Position numbers and translations under genes: made by a program
The notes under the pieces: model-generated
Told to the model about the DNA's origin: nothing
The model's input: the letters and a program-made list of their open reading frames with translations, nothing else
Databases searched by the model: none
Source: Mesorhabditis belari
Taxonomy: Eukaryota; Nematoda; Chromadorea; Rhabditida; Rhabditidae
NCBI GenBank assembly: GCA_958450365.1
Contig: CAUEEP010000742.1
Location: forward strand, 4,174,501-4,238,500
Reading direction: 5' to 3'
Length of the DNA: 64,000 nucleotides
In this document: positions 1-12,069 of the stretch, piece by piece
Position numbering within the stretch: the first letter of the stretch is position 1
How the letters are laid out: each line of letters opens with the position of its first letter

Positions 1-419
1 TGGAGGAGTTGGAGCCTAAGTTTAGCGATTATTTCATAAAATTCCCCTTTTACCACGAGCAATCTCTCCGCTTTGGGAATAGCTTTTTGTTCGCCGTTTC
101 GCGGCGTGCGGATCACTTCACCGATAAATTGAACGGACGCGTCCAACTCTTCTTTGATCGCTGAAACATTCAAACTTTTTTCTTAAAGCTGGGTTTACTC
201 TTTGCCTGATTCTAAAAATGGATTCAATTCAACCAGATTTTTTGTCATATTTCTCCCAAAATATTGGTTCCCATTTATTCAGTTTTTTGTTGGTAGATCA
301 AAGAAACAGCTCACTTTTTAGTCTATCAAATTTCTCATAGACTCACCAAATTTTTGTTGGAATCTCGGAGTGATGGCCGGCGCTTGAATGCATTCGTAGA
401 CGATCTCACAATCGGACAT
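1..419 (-). CDS. 5' end of an unidentified protein (partial)
   Basis: Two exons are readable: 347-419, starting with an ATG at 419-417 and ending at a GTGAGT donor, and 1-160, beginning after a TTTCAG acceptor and running off the window. Joined in phase they give about 77 residues beginning MSDCEIVYECIQAPAI and continuing through a charged, helix-like stretch (AIKEELDASVQFIGEV). I do not recognise the family. An open segment with a good GTACGAG donor near 1049-1120 could be an upstream exon, but no frame-compatible ATG was found, so 419 is the working start. The gene lies downstream of, and on the same strand as, the light-chain gene at 1324-2545, about 0.9 kb away. Confidence 0.55.
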
Positions 420-1323
420 CTCCCACGAAAGTTTGTGATTGCTTTAAAAATGATTAAGATAAATAAAATAATAATCAAATATCAAATAGATTGATAAAAA
501 AAAGAGATAAATAATGAATTACGGTTTTAAACATCCAAAATTCGAAATTTTACCCAAACCACTAGATCTTTTAACCCAGAAACGCTAATTTTAAATGATT
601 TGCCAAAACGAGAAGAATAACAAGAGGATTGGCGGCTGGGTTGAATTAACTGGCGTTTATAGAGAAAAGATGTTTAGCTTTTTAATAACTTTTATATGAT
701 AGGAAAGACAACAAAGTGGAAAAACCGGGAAAAGTAAAGAAACTCTAAAAATTTAACAATTTAACAATAACAATCGTCGTCAATTTGTTAGAAGAAACCG
801 GGAAGGAGGGGGTGGAAACAGTAAAAGGAGGAGGGAAATTTTAACAATAAACAAAATTTTTATAAAGGGATAGAGAAAGGGGAAAATACAAGCGCAAAAG
901 ACATGGCGAAGTGCGAGACCGGGAGGCGATTCTTTAAAAAAATGAATTTTTAAAGAAATGGTAGCTTCCTTTATAGGGGAAAGAGTCTCGAGTACGGTAG
1001 ATTAGGTGTATTTTAGAATTTATGGTTGGAAAGTTGCCAACTCGTACCTGAACTGCGTGAATTGGGGTTTGATTGATAGGCACGACTTTTGAATCTCTGT
1101 ATCTCTCCTCTGAATTTTGAAATAGTCTCTGGTCAGTCAATTACCATGCTGTGTCTTTAGGTGATGCTTATTTGAAGCCAATTAAGCCAGAAAAAAGATT
1201 TTCCTCTGAATTTTGAATATTTTATTGATTGAATGATAGGTTTGTTTTTGTTTTACTGCTTTCTATAGAGCTTAAATCTTTATTTCAACATGATCACTGA
1301 TCGTTTCTTTCTTTTTCTTCTTT
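420..1323. other. Spacer, no supported gene
   Basis: AT-rich sequence between two minus-strand genes. It holds one half of a direct repeat: 1157-1215 resembles 1603-1625 plus 1911-1945 inside the next gene's last intron. No RNA gene seen. Confidence 0.5.
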
Positions 1324-2545
1324 TTAAAGTGATTGAATGTGTTTAACGAGTTCGGTGATGCTCACATTACTCTCATCAGCGGCAAAGAAACCCTGTATAA
1401 TCTGCTCGAGTTCGCGATCCGATAGACGCTCACCTAAACTTTAAAATTGCTCTAAACAGTACCGTAACGTTGGGTAAAGTCATTCTAAAGCCATTCTAAA
1501 GCCAATTCTCTTTAAGCTTTGAGGCATCTTGTGAATTTAGGCTTTAGAATTTAGAATTTAGATTTAAAGCTTAGAGTAGCGCCTTAATTTCATTGTATCT
1601 TTAGGTGATACTTTTTTGAAGCCAACCAGTATTTCTTCGAATAGAAGACCGGGCAAAGAGTATCATCGCGTACTCCTGTGTAGCAGACCTTTTTAAAATT
1701 TCTTTTCTGCATAAAAGCTTTCAACGAAGTGCTTTAGGGCTGGAAAATGACTCAAAAATACCACATGAGCTAACAGATTTTTGAGCCATTTTCCAGCTCT
1801 ATAGCACTTGATTGAAAGCTTTTATGCAGAAAAGAAATTTTAAAAAGGGCTGCTACACAGGAGTACGCGATGATACTCTTTACCCGGTCTTCTATTCGAA
1901 GAAATACGGTAAGCCAGAAAAAGGATTTTCCTCTGAATTTTGAATACTTTATCGATTCCCTTATCAATGAAAACCCAACCAGACGAGCATAAAATGTATC
2001 GGAGATCTGCATGAGTGATGGTGCCATTTCCCTCGCGATCGAAATGCGAGAGACACGCGTGAATCGTCTCGAACGCAGCATCGGTGCCCATTTCCTGGTA
2101 TTACATATTTCAATTTCGACTTTGCCTTTCCGAACCTTTTTCACATTTGTATAGATCGGGGTGACATCCTGTACGGAAAGGCGAGCTTCTGGAAAGAAAC
2201 GTTTATATCATTTCACCCATCTAATCAATCAACAATCGAAATGAACTTTTCAAAACCGACCCGAATTTTCAGCCCATTGTTTAGTCATCTTTACGAGAAT
2301 CGCCTCAGTGGGGGTAAGTCCGGCAACACGAAGACATGTGCCAAGCTGAAAATCGTCTAATCTTTGAAAAAGTTTCAATAATTTTGATTTGAATATTCAG
2401 ATGCAGTACACAGCATTTAGAATCAAATCAAAGTGCGAATCAAAGTGTTTCGTTGTTCATTTTCTCATACCTGATCCACAAAGATCTTCCCATCACCAAT
2501 CGTGTCAAGCGAGTTGAAAATCTCGGGTAAATCCTCGACTGGCAT
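1324..2545 (-). CDS. Myosin essential light chain-like EF-hand protein
   Basis: Five exons (2471-2545, 2261-2345, 2136-2188, 1980-2094, 1324-1433) join in phase into 145 aa with a TAA stop. The ATG at 2545 opens MPVEDLPEIFNSLDTIGDGK, an EF-hand-like first lobe. The C-terminal half has FDREGNGTITHADLRYIL followed by GERLSDRELEQII, the order and spacing typical of myosin essential (alkali) light chains. Several calcium-binding loop positions are non-acidic, as in that family. Family members bind the IQ motif in the myosin neck. Introns 1-3 are short (42-125 bases); intron 4 (546 bases) is swollen by a foldback element. Troponin C or calmodulin is less likely because of the length and the GERL motif. 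Confidence 0.85.
1629..1907. repeat. Foldback (inverted-repeat) element in light-chain intron 4
   Basis: Two arms of about 135 bases (1629 to about 1765, and about 1771 to 1907) are near-perfect reverse complements with almost no loop. No coding capacity. Flanking sequence resembles an uninterrupted copy at 1157-1215, so the element looks inserted between GAAGCCAA and AAGCCAG. Confidence 0.85.
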
Positions 2546-2682
2546 CACTATTATTTATTGAGAAGATCGAATTTTTCGAAATAGGATAGAAATTACAAAA
2601 GTCAATGAATAAATCTGAATTGTCTAAAGAGAAAAGAGTGGCGCATCCCTTTTGATCCCTTTTTCATTCCCCACTGAATGGG

Positions 2683-2754
2683 GCGTTCGTGGTGTAATGG
2701 TTAGCATGGATGCCTTCCAAGCATTCGACGGGGGTTCGATTCCCCCCGAACGCA
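2683..2754 (+). tRNA. tRNA-Gly (TCC)
   Basis: A 72-base cloverleaf. The acceptor stem GCGTTCG pairs perfectly with CGAACGC before the discriminator A. The D arm contains GTGTAATGGTTAGCA, the anticodon loop CTTCCAA carries TCC with T33, and the T arm reads GGGGG-TTCGATT-CCCCC. No intron. It sits between the divergent ends of the light-chain and RRN3 genes, whose transcription runs on the other strand. Confidence 0.95.
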
Positions 2755-2910
2755 AATGTTTTAGCTTTTTTGGGAAAAGTTGTTTTTTGCTTTAATGAAA
2801 GAAAGGTTCTTCAGAAAATTATTAAAGGTGAATTTCACTCTTCAAGAATTTTCCAAATTAGACCATGCTTATGACCCATGGTTTAAAGACCAACCCTGCT
2901 CTGTCACTGA

Positions 2911-3000
2911 CCTCGTCGACGGGATATCGACTGGCATCACTCTATTATTTATTGAGAAGATTTTTGGAAATAGGATAGAATTTTACAAAAGTTAAAGAAT
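2911..3000. repeat. Duplicate of the light-chain 5' end
   Basis: About 90 bases resemble 2527-2612, which covers the start codon and upstream region of the light-chain gene; both contain CGACTGGCATCAC followed by TATTATTTATTGAGAAGAT. The copy has small indels and no adjoining exon, so it looks like a local partial duplication. The rest of 2755-3660 is AT-rich with nothing else supported. Confidence 0.7.
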
Positions 3001-3679
3001 AAAAGATATCATCTCTTAGAGCTGTTTTGAAAATTCCGGGACACCATTAAAAATGAAAGTTTCAATGTGTCAGAAGGCCAAAGTTTACGTGTTTTATGAA
3101 AGTTATTGATAAACATCTATCAGCTTAAAGAACCAATAATGTGAAACAGTGAATAAACTATATGAAAAGATGAAAAAAACAGGCAAATTCACATTTCGAG
3201 GTGTCTAAAATGTGCTGATCGATTCACATCCATTCCCCTTCCCTTCTTTTCTCCGTCGAGCGCTGAATCATCATCAAACATTTTCGTCGTCTAAAAGCAT
3301 TGCCCCAAGAATTTTTCCCGAAATTCATTTGGACGTTGTTTTTTTTGAAAAACACAAAAATTTATCATTTTACCCATAAGATTTCTAGTACATGACAACG
3401 TAAAAAAATAACAGTAACAGGGATCAAACCAAAGGCATTATTGGTGATAACAAGTAAAATTATCAAAATCAACACTGAACAACAAATTAAACAAATTTGG
3501 GCAGATAGGGTTCAAATTATGTGACTAGGCCTTATGTGAACTGAAAATTTTGACAAAATCAACAGCTTTCTATACAAATAACAAAAAAAAATAAAACAAA
3601 CCAACCAATCTGAAAGAGAAAAGTGAACCCAGATAAGGAAATAACAAGAACAGTATCTTTTTATCGCATTCCACTCAAC

Positions 3680-6582
3680 TTATTCATGTTCATCGTCTGG
3701 CCAAAGTCGAATACCTAAAAAATGTTACTAGAAACTTTATGTGTTGTTAAAATCTAATAAATATGTTATAAAAACTAGGAGTCCAGTGCTTCAATCAGAT
3801 TAAATACGGTATTTAATGATAGCACTGTACCTTTAATCCAGGACTAGTCGAATAGTAGGAAGAAAACTGATGCGGCAAGCGACCGGAAGTTTCTATTGAG
3901 ATCGGAAAAGCCGAGATGTTCATTGGTGAACCTGAGAATAAATCTTACAGCTTGTTTTCTCTTAACTCTTCAACTATGAAGGCTTGTTTGCTTTGAACTA
4001 AATTATAACCATAAAAATAAAGACAACACTCTAACTAACCTAGAATCATCGGTTCTTCAGCCTCATCAAGGAATGCCAATGACGATTCACCAAAGTCCTC
4101 AAGATCCGATGCAACCAGCGACTAAAACAAATAAAAGGTTTTTTGCTAGATAATCAATTCAAACCTTTTTCTTGGCCTTTTCTTGAGCAAATTCTTGTTT
4201 CAAAATTGGCAAATCTTCAGCCAATGGAGAGAAATGACGCATCAATGGAGTTATCAGCGATGAGGTTCTAAAATAAAATTAATGAGATCAGAGCAAAATG
4301 CGCCAAGGTAGTTGAACTTACGTAGGCAAACTGTATGAATCAAGTGGAAATGACGACTCAAATGGTTGTGCGCTGTCGCCTTTCGAGACGGCAGCCAGTT
4401 GGTGTGAGCAGTAAACCAATTGAAGCGAACTAAACAAAAAAAACATTGCCGAGGCTACAGATTTACGTTTGTTTTAGCTAATCTAGAAACTAACCGAGCA
4501 ATTGTGGCAAAACAAACGGCAACAGGGCGACTGATAAATTTGAGCGGATCGAGGTACGAGTTGACAATACGTGACAAATTCCAACTACGAACTTGATCCC
4601 ATTCTAATGTTTGAAACTTAAACAATAGAGAAAAAACACACTAACTTTGTGCATTGGCAACAATTCGCTTATATCTGAAGCAGAAAATGATGAAGAAAGC
4701 CTGGCAGAGTGCATAGAATGTGCCGTGTCTCAACGCTCCTGGGGCGGGCGATGCACTGGAGACGCCTGTCTAAAATTTTCATTTGAAAAGAATCACACAA
4801 AGATTTTTCCCACCTGCGAATCAATGTAAGAAAGGAGCCAATCACAAATTCGTCTCAACCAATCGAACGCCTCACTAAAATTCAACGTATAATACATTTT
4901 TTCGAATGTCAAACGACTAACGATTAAACCCATTGGTCGCTCAGAGCAGTGGTACCTAATAGAAATCATAGAACTTACTCAGTATCCACATAGCTTGCCC
5001 GAGCCAAGAACGCTGCCAGAAGTGACGCGCCATTCTGGCTCCTCTTCGCATCACTTTGTGCTCGTTGTGGAAGGGTAATCCGATGCCAGAGTGTCTCGAA
5101 GAATTGTGATGGATATCGCTAAACAAAAACCTTATTAAAATACGAAAGACTAATTCTTACCGGATTGAGACTACAAGCATATAGCCAGATGAACGGCACA
5201 ATGCTTGCATCACCAGACATCAGAAGATGAAGCTCGAAAGGCTCGGCCAAGAGTTGCAAAACGTCAACATCTTCCCCGAGTCGAAGCCAAGGTGCGTCTA
5301 AATGAAAAAGCTGATGTTATTTAAAACAAAATTGATAGTGATATTTAGAAGGAACACTTTTACAACGTTGAAATATCAATTGGGCACATAGAGGTACGCC
5401 AAAAGTTAAGACAAGAAGCTACCTTCAACAACATGTCCCATTTTCCGCGTGATATACTGATAGACGACCAACATGCACGCATCCAAAGTCTCTTGTTGTT
5501 TCGATGCCGGCTCTTTCGTTTGCCCTTTTTCTTCATTGGTCTCCTCGTCCTGAAAATTTTGTTACAAACCAATATAATTTTTGGCACAAACCAGCTTGAA
5601 GATATTCAGCTCCTCTCCATTCTCCTCTTTGTCGTTATTCTTGTGCAACAAGTAAGCCTAAATTTAATTGATTAAAAGTTAATCTGCTAAATCGTACGTC
5701 GAGAACCAGTAGGTTTTGAATAAGTGCTTCCCAAAGTTTAAAGCGCAATTGTGGAGCACACTCTCCAACGAGAACCACATTTCGAAAATACCAAACGTAG
5801 AGCTAAAATCGAAATGTATGAATCGTTTGAAAAAATAAACAACTTTTGTATCTACACTGTGATGAGGAAATTTGGTGATAATTTTGTAGAGTAGATTGAC
5901 AGACCTAAAAAATAGATAATTTTCTTGATAAAATTTCCAAAACCCACATTGGAACACAACGAAGTATCTGTACAATGAGAGAATGAGCCAATTTGAACTG
6001 TTCATCCAACTCTTGATCGGTGTATTCTTTTCCTGAAACAAAATAATAGAAACGCGTCAGATTTTTAATTTAAAGTAGGCAAAAATTTACCAATTGCTGG
6101 TTTAAAGTTGTAGACGCAAGCTTGAAAGACAAGTTCAATATGCGGACTGAAATGAAGTGCCGTGTCGAGAAGAAGACGCTGATAGCCGGGAATGAGTGCT
6201 TTCGGAATGCTCCACCACGGAATGTTCTAGAGATATAAAAAGTTACCATAATTTCTTACAATTAGATTCTTTTTCTTACAATTAAAAAAAACTATCGGAA
6301 ATAAAAAACGTACGACAATTTGTTTGACAAGATCGGTGGTGTTTTCGCCCAAAAACTCTCCCATTTCGATGAGTTGTTGCATGAGATTTGCTTTCATGCT
6401 TTCGTCGGCTTCTTTGAAAGTGGTAAGTGAGCGACACATCCGGCTATAGGCAATCGTAGCATTAGCGTCACCCTAAATGAAAACGTAAATTTAAGAATGT
6501 TTTGCAACACCACTGCCCCAGTTGAGTAAATAGGTTAAAATCTTACCTTCAAATATGGAACAAGGAGTTCTTTCTGTTCCAT
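3680..6582 (-). CDS. RRN3: RNA polymerase I initiation factor RRN3 (TIF-IA)
   Basis: Seventeen exons join in phase into 584 aa: 6547-6582, 6314-6472, 6091-6226, 5948-6032, 5844-5904, 5698-5802, 5592-5657, 5423-5549, 5161-5297, 4979-5118, 4814-4955, 4646-4769, 4495-4603, 4322-4429, 4165-4267, 4040-4121, 3680-3714. RRN3 is a HEAT-repeat factor that bridges RNA polymerase I to the rDNA promoter complex in the nucleolus. Diagnostic resemblances are PFIWLYACSLNPRYPSQF, LLAAFLARASYV, GTFYALCQAFFIIFCFRYK, SYLDPLKFISRPVAVCFA and FESSFPLDSYSLP, in the family order. The C-terminus is acidic (DLEDFGESS), also typical. An acidic linker near the middle is low in complexity. The start is the only in-frame ATG before the first donor. 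Length is slightly below the mammalian protein. The call rests on remembered family motifs. Confidence 0.9.
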
Positions 6583-7335
6583 GGCGATCAAATTAACGCG
6601 AGATTGACAACCCGTATTAAGCAAAATTGAAGAGAAATAACAAATAACAGGTAACAAATGAAGATAAAGAATCAACAATTGCCTTCCAATTCACGGTGAA
6701 TGAAAGGCTTTCCCTTGCAGTTAAGCGGTCTCCATACAAATACCCAATCTGAAAAAAGAGAAATCGATGTTTTTTTCGCTATTGCACAATCGTGTCTACA
6801 CAAGATTGTGCAATAACAAGAGAGTCATGAAAAACAACGTGAAAAAAGTCCAATTTTAGCCAAACTCTGATACAAAATTTAAGATGTTTTGTAAATGAAT
6901 CCGGAGATAAAAAAATTCTGCAGCATGGAATTTATATAACGCTATTCTAGATTAAATTCAACGAAATAGTTCAAATGTTTTGTGCTAATCGCAAATACAT
7001 ATGCCTGTATAAAAGAAAGAAAGAAAGAAAAAGTTTTAAACGAGAAAGAAATTTCATTTAATTGATCGTTTCTCATTTTTGACCTTGATTGTCTAGCAGG
7101 CGGAATTAGATTGTAAAATGCCAAAAAATGTAAGAGCTTTGTCACACATACAGTACTACGGGTTTCGTCAAAAGACCCGGCGCTCAACACAAGAAAGAAG
7201 AAAAAAATGGAGTTGTGGCTCGAAACCCTCCAAATTTCATGCCAAAGGGAAATTTTAATAAAACTTTTATCCAAAAACAATAACAAAAATCAACAATTCA
7301 AATAAAAAAATGTACAAAGAGCAATTACAATTTAA
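6583..7335. other. Promoter-proximal spacer upstream of RRN3
   Basis: AT-rich DNA with no supported exon. A small inverted repeat around TTGCACAATCGTGTCTACACAAGATTGTGCAA lies near 6783-6815. Presumably contains the RRN3 promoter, but no defined motif is visible. Confidence 0.4.
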
Positions 7336-8205
7336 GAATATCGTTTCGCAGCTAGTTCTCGAACCTAAAAATTGGAATTTAGTGAACTTCTGCTTTCGTC
7401 AATAACAAACCTATCTCGCGTCTTTCTATCACCAAATTTGGCTTCATATTCGGCCCATCTTTTGTAAAATGGCCTCTGTTTGTGGTTGGTGAGTGAGAGC
7501 GAGCAAATTCGGTCGAAAAAATTCCTAAAAGCCAATATACCAAGCTCAGTTTATCGAACCCACCTTATAGTATCCTGTATATCGTATTTCATCGTCATCC
7601 AGGTACACAATCCATACGTCGACCTAAAACACGTCGCGCCTTATTCGTCACAAAATAAGTGTTTACCTTTTTTGGGAAATTGCTCAGCACATTTTCGAAC
7701 AATGTCCTTCCTCGTTCCATGTCTCCTTCCTCAAACTCGAGTGTCGCAAAACGAGAAATGAGTGTAACATCTAATGTATAACGATTATAAAATAATCCTA
7801 CATAAAACAAACGTTCTGCTTTTGGAACTGAATTGAGCAAATCCCTCGCCCAGCAAAGCAATTGAGCGCTTTCTTCAGCAAATCCCTCGCCTCATCAAAG
7901 CGTTTTGTTGACATCAAGAACGACGCGTAGAGGATCCATACCTTAAATGAAAACTTGTTCCTTAAATAATTCAATATGAAGACAAAAAGTCCCCAAAAAA
8001 ACAAAAAAATCAACTTTTCCATCAACCTTGACCAAATCCTCGGCGCTAAATCCGGTGGCTGAAAATTCCCATCCTGGATCGACTTGCTTCTTCTCCGTTT
8101 TACTCTTTATTGACGCTCCAGACTAAAGATTTCTATCATATAGAAAATTACAAATAGTTACAAATTCCGCAGCACTCTCTACATCTGACATCAACGTTAA
8201 CAGCC
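7336..8205 (-). pseudogene. Broken copy of the RRP5 3' half
   Basis: Nearly colinear with parts of the intact RRP5 gene at 45606-52531. Recognisable pieces are the terminal exon (VRELAAKRYS near 7341-7373), the penultimate exon (FDRICSLSLTNHK near 7425-7535), the VDVWIVYLD exon (7562-7617), most of the long HAT-repeat exon (about 7665-7945), then fragments matching 47897-48035 and 48460-48505. A tandem duplication of about 40 bases near 7835-7875 breaks the reading frame inside the HAT exon, and the last junction is out of phase. Sequence jumps at about 7990 and 8165 remove exons and introns together, so this is a deleted genomic duplicate, not a retrocopy. It keeps a short last intron where the intact gene has a 714-base one. 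Confidence 0.85.
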
Positions 8206-8214
8206 TAACATTCT

Positions 8215-9071
<857 letters not shown>

Positions 9072-9089
9072 GTGATTATTGCCGAAACT

Positions 9090-9925
9090 GCCGACATTTC
9101 ACCTTGATCTTGCTTGGAGGTTCATCATTTTCAGTAACTTCTTCTTTCTTCACTTCCGGCTTTAAGCTATTCCCATCTAATAGCTGCGTCACCTAAGCCC
9201 ACTTAATATTGCTGTGCTAAATTGTTTACAAATCTTGACCAAATCCGGTGTCTGTGAATGCCCAACCTGAATCGACTTTCTTCAGCTTCCTTTGTTCTTC
9301 AATTTCAACTATTCTTCAAGTTGCTTCTCACTCTAGGCCGACGTTCTTTGTTCATTGAATTTACTCTTACCCTGGATCAATTTTTCTCGTCTCTTAGCTT
9401 CCTAATGAAAATTTAAAGAATATTTAGGTAGCTTATGATTTAGCAATCTAGATGATTCAAACATTTACTGAAAGCTTCTTCTCCTTGACGAGATTTCTTT
9501 TTTCATCTCGAGCCTCTTTTGCCCGTCGTTTCTGCCGAGTTCCCTAAAAAAATGTATTTAATAACTTGGTAGTTTATTTATGAATTTTTAAATGTCGCTT
9601 GTTTAACTAATGTTCTTTTACTGTTTTTGAGGTCGTTAAATGTGGCAAATCATTACTAATCAAGGCAAGTTCGACTGACAAGTCATTCGTGGTTTAATTC
9701 GATTTAAATACAGAAAAGCTCGAAACACTCCCAAATTACGCTGACTGAACCAGGTTAAAAAGTCATAACCAGCACATGTCAAAAATTTAGTAAACTAAGG
9801 TAATCCAAACCTTTGTTGAGGGTTTCTTCTCCTTGACGGCTTCTTTGTCTTCATCTTGAGTCTCTTTCGCGGGTCACTTCCGGTAAGTCCTTGGAAAGTC
9901 GACTTCTTAGACGACCATGAACGCT
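9090..9925 (-). pseudogene. Second set of RRP5 relics, N-terminal part
   Basis: Pieces matching the intact RRP5 gene: 9112-9190 (cf. 47778-47870), 9233-9345 (cf. 47907-48005), and two separate degraded copies of its first exon at about 9473-9545 and 9822-9925 (cf. 52431-52532). The second still has the GGAAAGTCGACTTCTT stretch and a CAT start region. The exon at 47908-48003 is represented both here and at 8030-8110, so at least two relic copies overlap. No continuous frame survives. Confidence 0.7.
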
Positions 9926-10307
9926 GAAAAGAAACAGTCTAAGCTCGTAAACATAAAATAGCGAAAAAAAGAGGAAAACAAGGAACGGAGAAATATACGA
10001 CGTAAAAAATTAAATTCATATCGTTTCGGCAACAAGCTATAAAAGTACGGTATCCGGTCAGTCTTTAGAAAGTCAAAGCTGCAAGCTTTGTTCATCCTCT
10101 TTCTTTTTATTCGAAAAAAGAATACGCGCTGTTGTTGTTCTTAAAGGCTCACTTTTTTTTGTTTTGCACATATTTTTTTGTTTAGTGGGGTTCTATATAT
10201 CATTTTAGCCCATTAGTCGTTCCTTTCTTATCTTTTCGCGTTTACACGGACTTTTTTTTAACGTTTCTGCTTGTTTGTATAGTACTTTAAGTTTTTTAAG
10301 ATTTAAG

Positions 10308-11872
10308 ATGGCCGAAAAGAAGACTGTTTCTTTCGCCGAGAACGTCGAAATTGGAGGATTTACTGGAAATCCCGAGGAACATCGACGCTTCCTTAAGCGA
10401 ATTGCCGAGGGTGACGGAGCAACCGTTGTCGACGAGGACGATGATAACGAGCGAGTACCCAAAAAGATCCCGCGTCTTGATGAACCAGGTAGTGTTTTGA
10501 TTTAGTTCTTGAGTTTGGCTTTGACTTAGTTTTTGTCCGAATAAAATAAATTCATCTTTTAGAAGAAGACGAGAAGAAAAAGAAGCACACTTTGGACAGC
10601 GATGAAGAAGAGGACGAGGATCACAAACGAATGGACTCGAAAAAGGTAACATTATTATTTTACTCTTTGATTATTGTCGATTTTAGATTGAAGGACAAGA
10701 AGATAGCACTCTCGACTTCGATGAAAACATCAAGATCACGCCATTCAATATGAAAGAAGACGAGGAAGAGGGTCACTTTGACGAGACCGGGAATTTCATC
10801 TTTGACCGCAACAAAGAGGTAAAGCTTGTTTCAGTAATTGTTCAATTTACAATATTTAGGATATAAAAGACGCGTGGTTGGACAACATCGATTGGGGTCA
10901 CATCAAGAAGAAGGCTGGCGAGCATTGGGAGAAGTTCGAGGTAGGTTTGACACGAAATTAAGTTTCTACTGATATTTTAGGACGAAGAAGAAGCGTTGCC
11001 ACCAACAATGGATGATGGGAGAAGAAAGGAGATCTTCAAGTAATTTTTTTGTTGCATTTTTTAAATAACTTTTTGATTTAGACTACTAATCGAGCTGTTG
11101 AAACCCGATCAATCCGTCACAAAGGCGCTTTCTGAGATTCGAAAGTCAAAGAGTGAGTATAACTCAAGTTTTTATGGAAGTTAAACTTTATATTTATTAA
11201 TCATTCATTTTTTTTTAGAGTTAACACCAGCCGAAGAACGAAAGCTTCGATGGGCGGCAAAAAAAGAGGGCAAAACTTTGGATTCGGACAACAATCAAAA
11301 ACTGACTACAGAATTGAGTGCACTTGCTGATGAGCTGATCTCCGCGGGCCATGTAAGAATTTTACACCGTTCTCTAGAAGTTTTCTTGATTTCCGTACTT
11401 TCTTTCTTTCAGATGGATGCCTACGAGTGGAACCGAGAAAAAGTTGAGTACAACTTGAAAAGATTGGACAATGTTGCAGTAGACGATGTGGATATGTTTG
11501 GTGATGAATCAGGTCAGTATTTTTAGAAGAAAATAATAATTAACTAATTTGTTTTGTTTAGTTGCTGCTACTTCGGCTACAACCGAAACGAATACTCAGA
11601 TATTAGACGAAGAAATCATGTGGGAATATAAAGTGAGTGTTGTCTCTTTTAAAAGATTTTCGTTTCTTAACACTTTCTTAATGGTATTTAAGATCCATAA
11701 ACTTTATTTTTTATAGGAATCAGGTGATGCGAAAATCGAGGGCCCGTTCACTTCACAACAAATGGCCGATCGACAAGCCAATGAGAAACTTTCGGCAAAG
11801 GGAGTCGCAAGGAAAGTCGGCTCTTCAGATTTCAACCCGGTTACCCGTATTGATTTTGATCTCTATTGTTGA
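10308..11872 (+). CDS. CD2BP2: CD2BP2-like GYF-domain protein (U5 snRNP 52K)
   Basis: Ten exons in phase give 355 aa: 10308-10488, 10563-10645, 10687-10818, 10860-10940, 10981-11039, 11082-11152, 11219-11352, 11413-11512, 11562-11632, 11717-11872. CD2BP2 (yeast Lin1) is a spliceosome protein that associates with U5 snRNP and binds proline-rich ligands through a C-terminal GYF domain. Visible are the N-terminal KKTVSFAENVEI, acidic middle blocks, the conserved DAWLDNIDWGHIKKK, and a C-terminal domain with MWEYK, EGPFTSQQM and a closing TRIDFDLYC. The tryptophan and the GYF tripeptide normally following GPF are not present, so ligand binding may differ. An AATAAA at 11944-11949 follows. It is probably the first gene of an operon with DDRGK1. 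Confidence 0.9.
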
Positions 11873-11943
11873 TTTATCTATTGTGAATTTGAATTTATTT
11901 GTTGATTGTATTGGTGCGTCTTTTTTTTTAATGTTTATTGTTC

Positions 11944-12069
11944 AATAAACGTGCTAAATCAGTTTAGCTGAATTCGAAATGTGTTTTTCAATGACGTAAT
12001 TACTTTATTATTTTGCACTGTTTGATGGTTTCCAAATGTAGTATTACTGACACGAAAACCATGTTTTAG
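11944..12069 (+). promoter_or_regulatory. Operon-type intercistronic region
   Basis: AATAAA at 11944-11949 is followed about 120 bases later by a TTTTAG acceptor (12064-12069) placed directly against the ATG of DDRGK1. This spacing and acceptor position match nematode operons whose downstream message is trans-spliced to SL2. Confidence 0.65.

Noticed and set aside
1324..2545. Calmodulin or troponin C as identity of the EF-hand gene
   Set aside because: Length, poor calcium loops and the GERL region fit the myosin essential light chain better.
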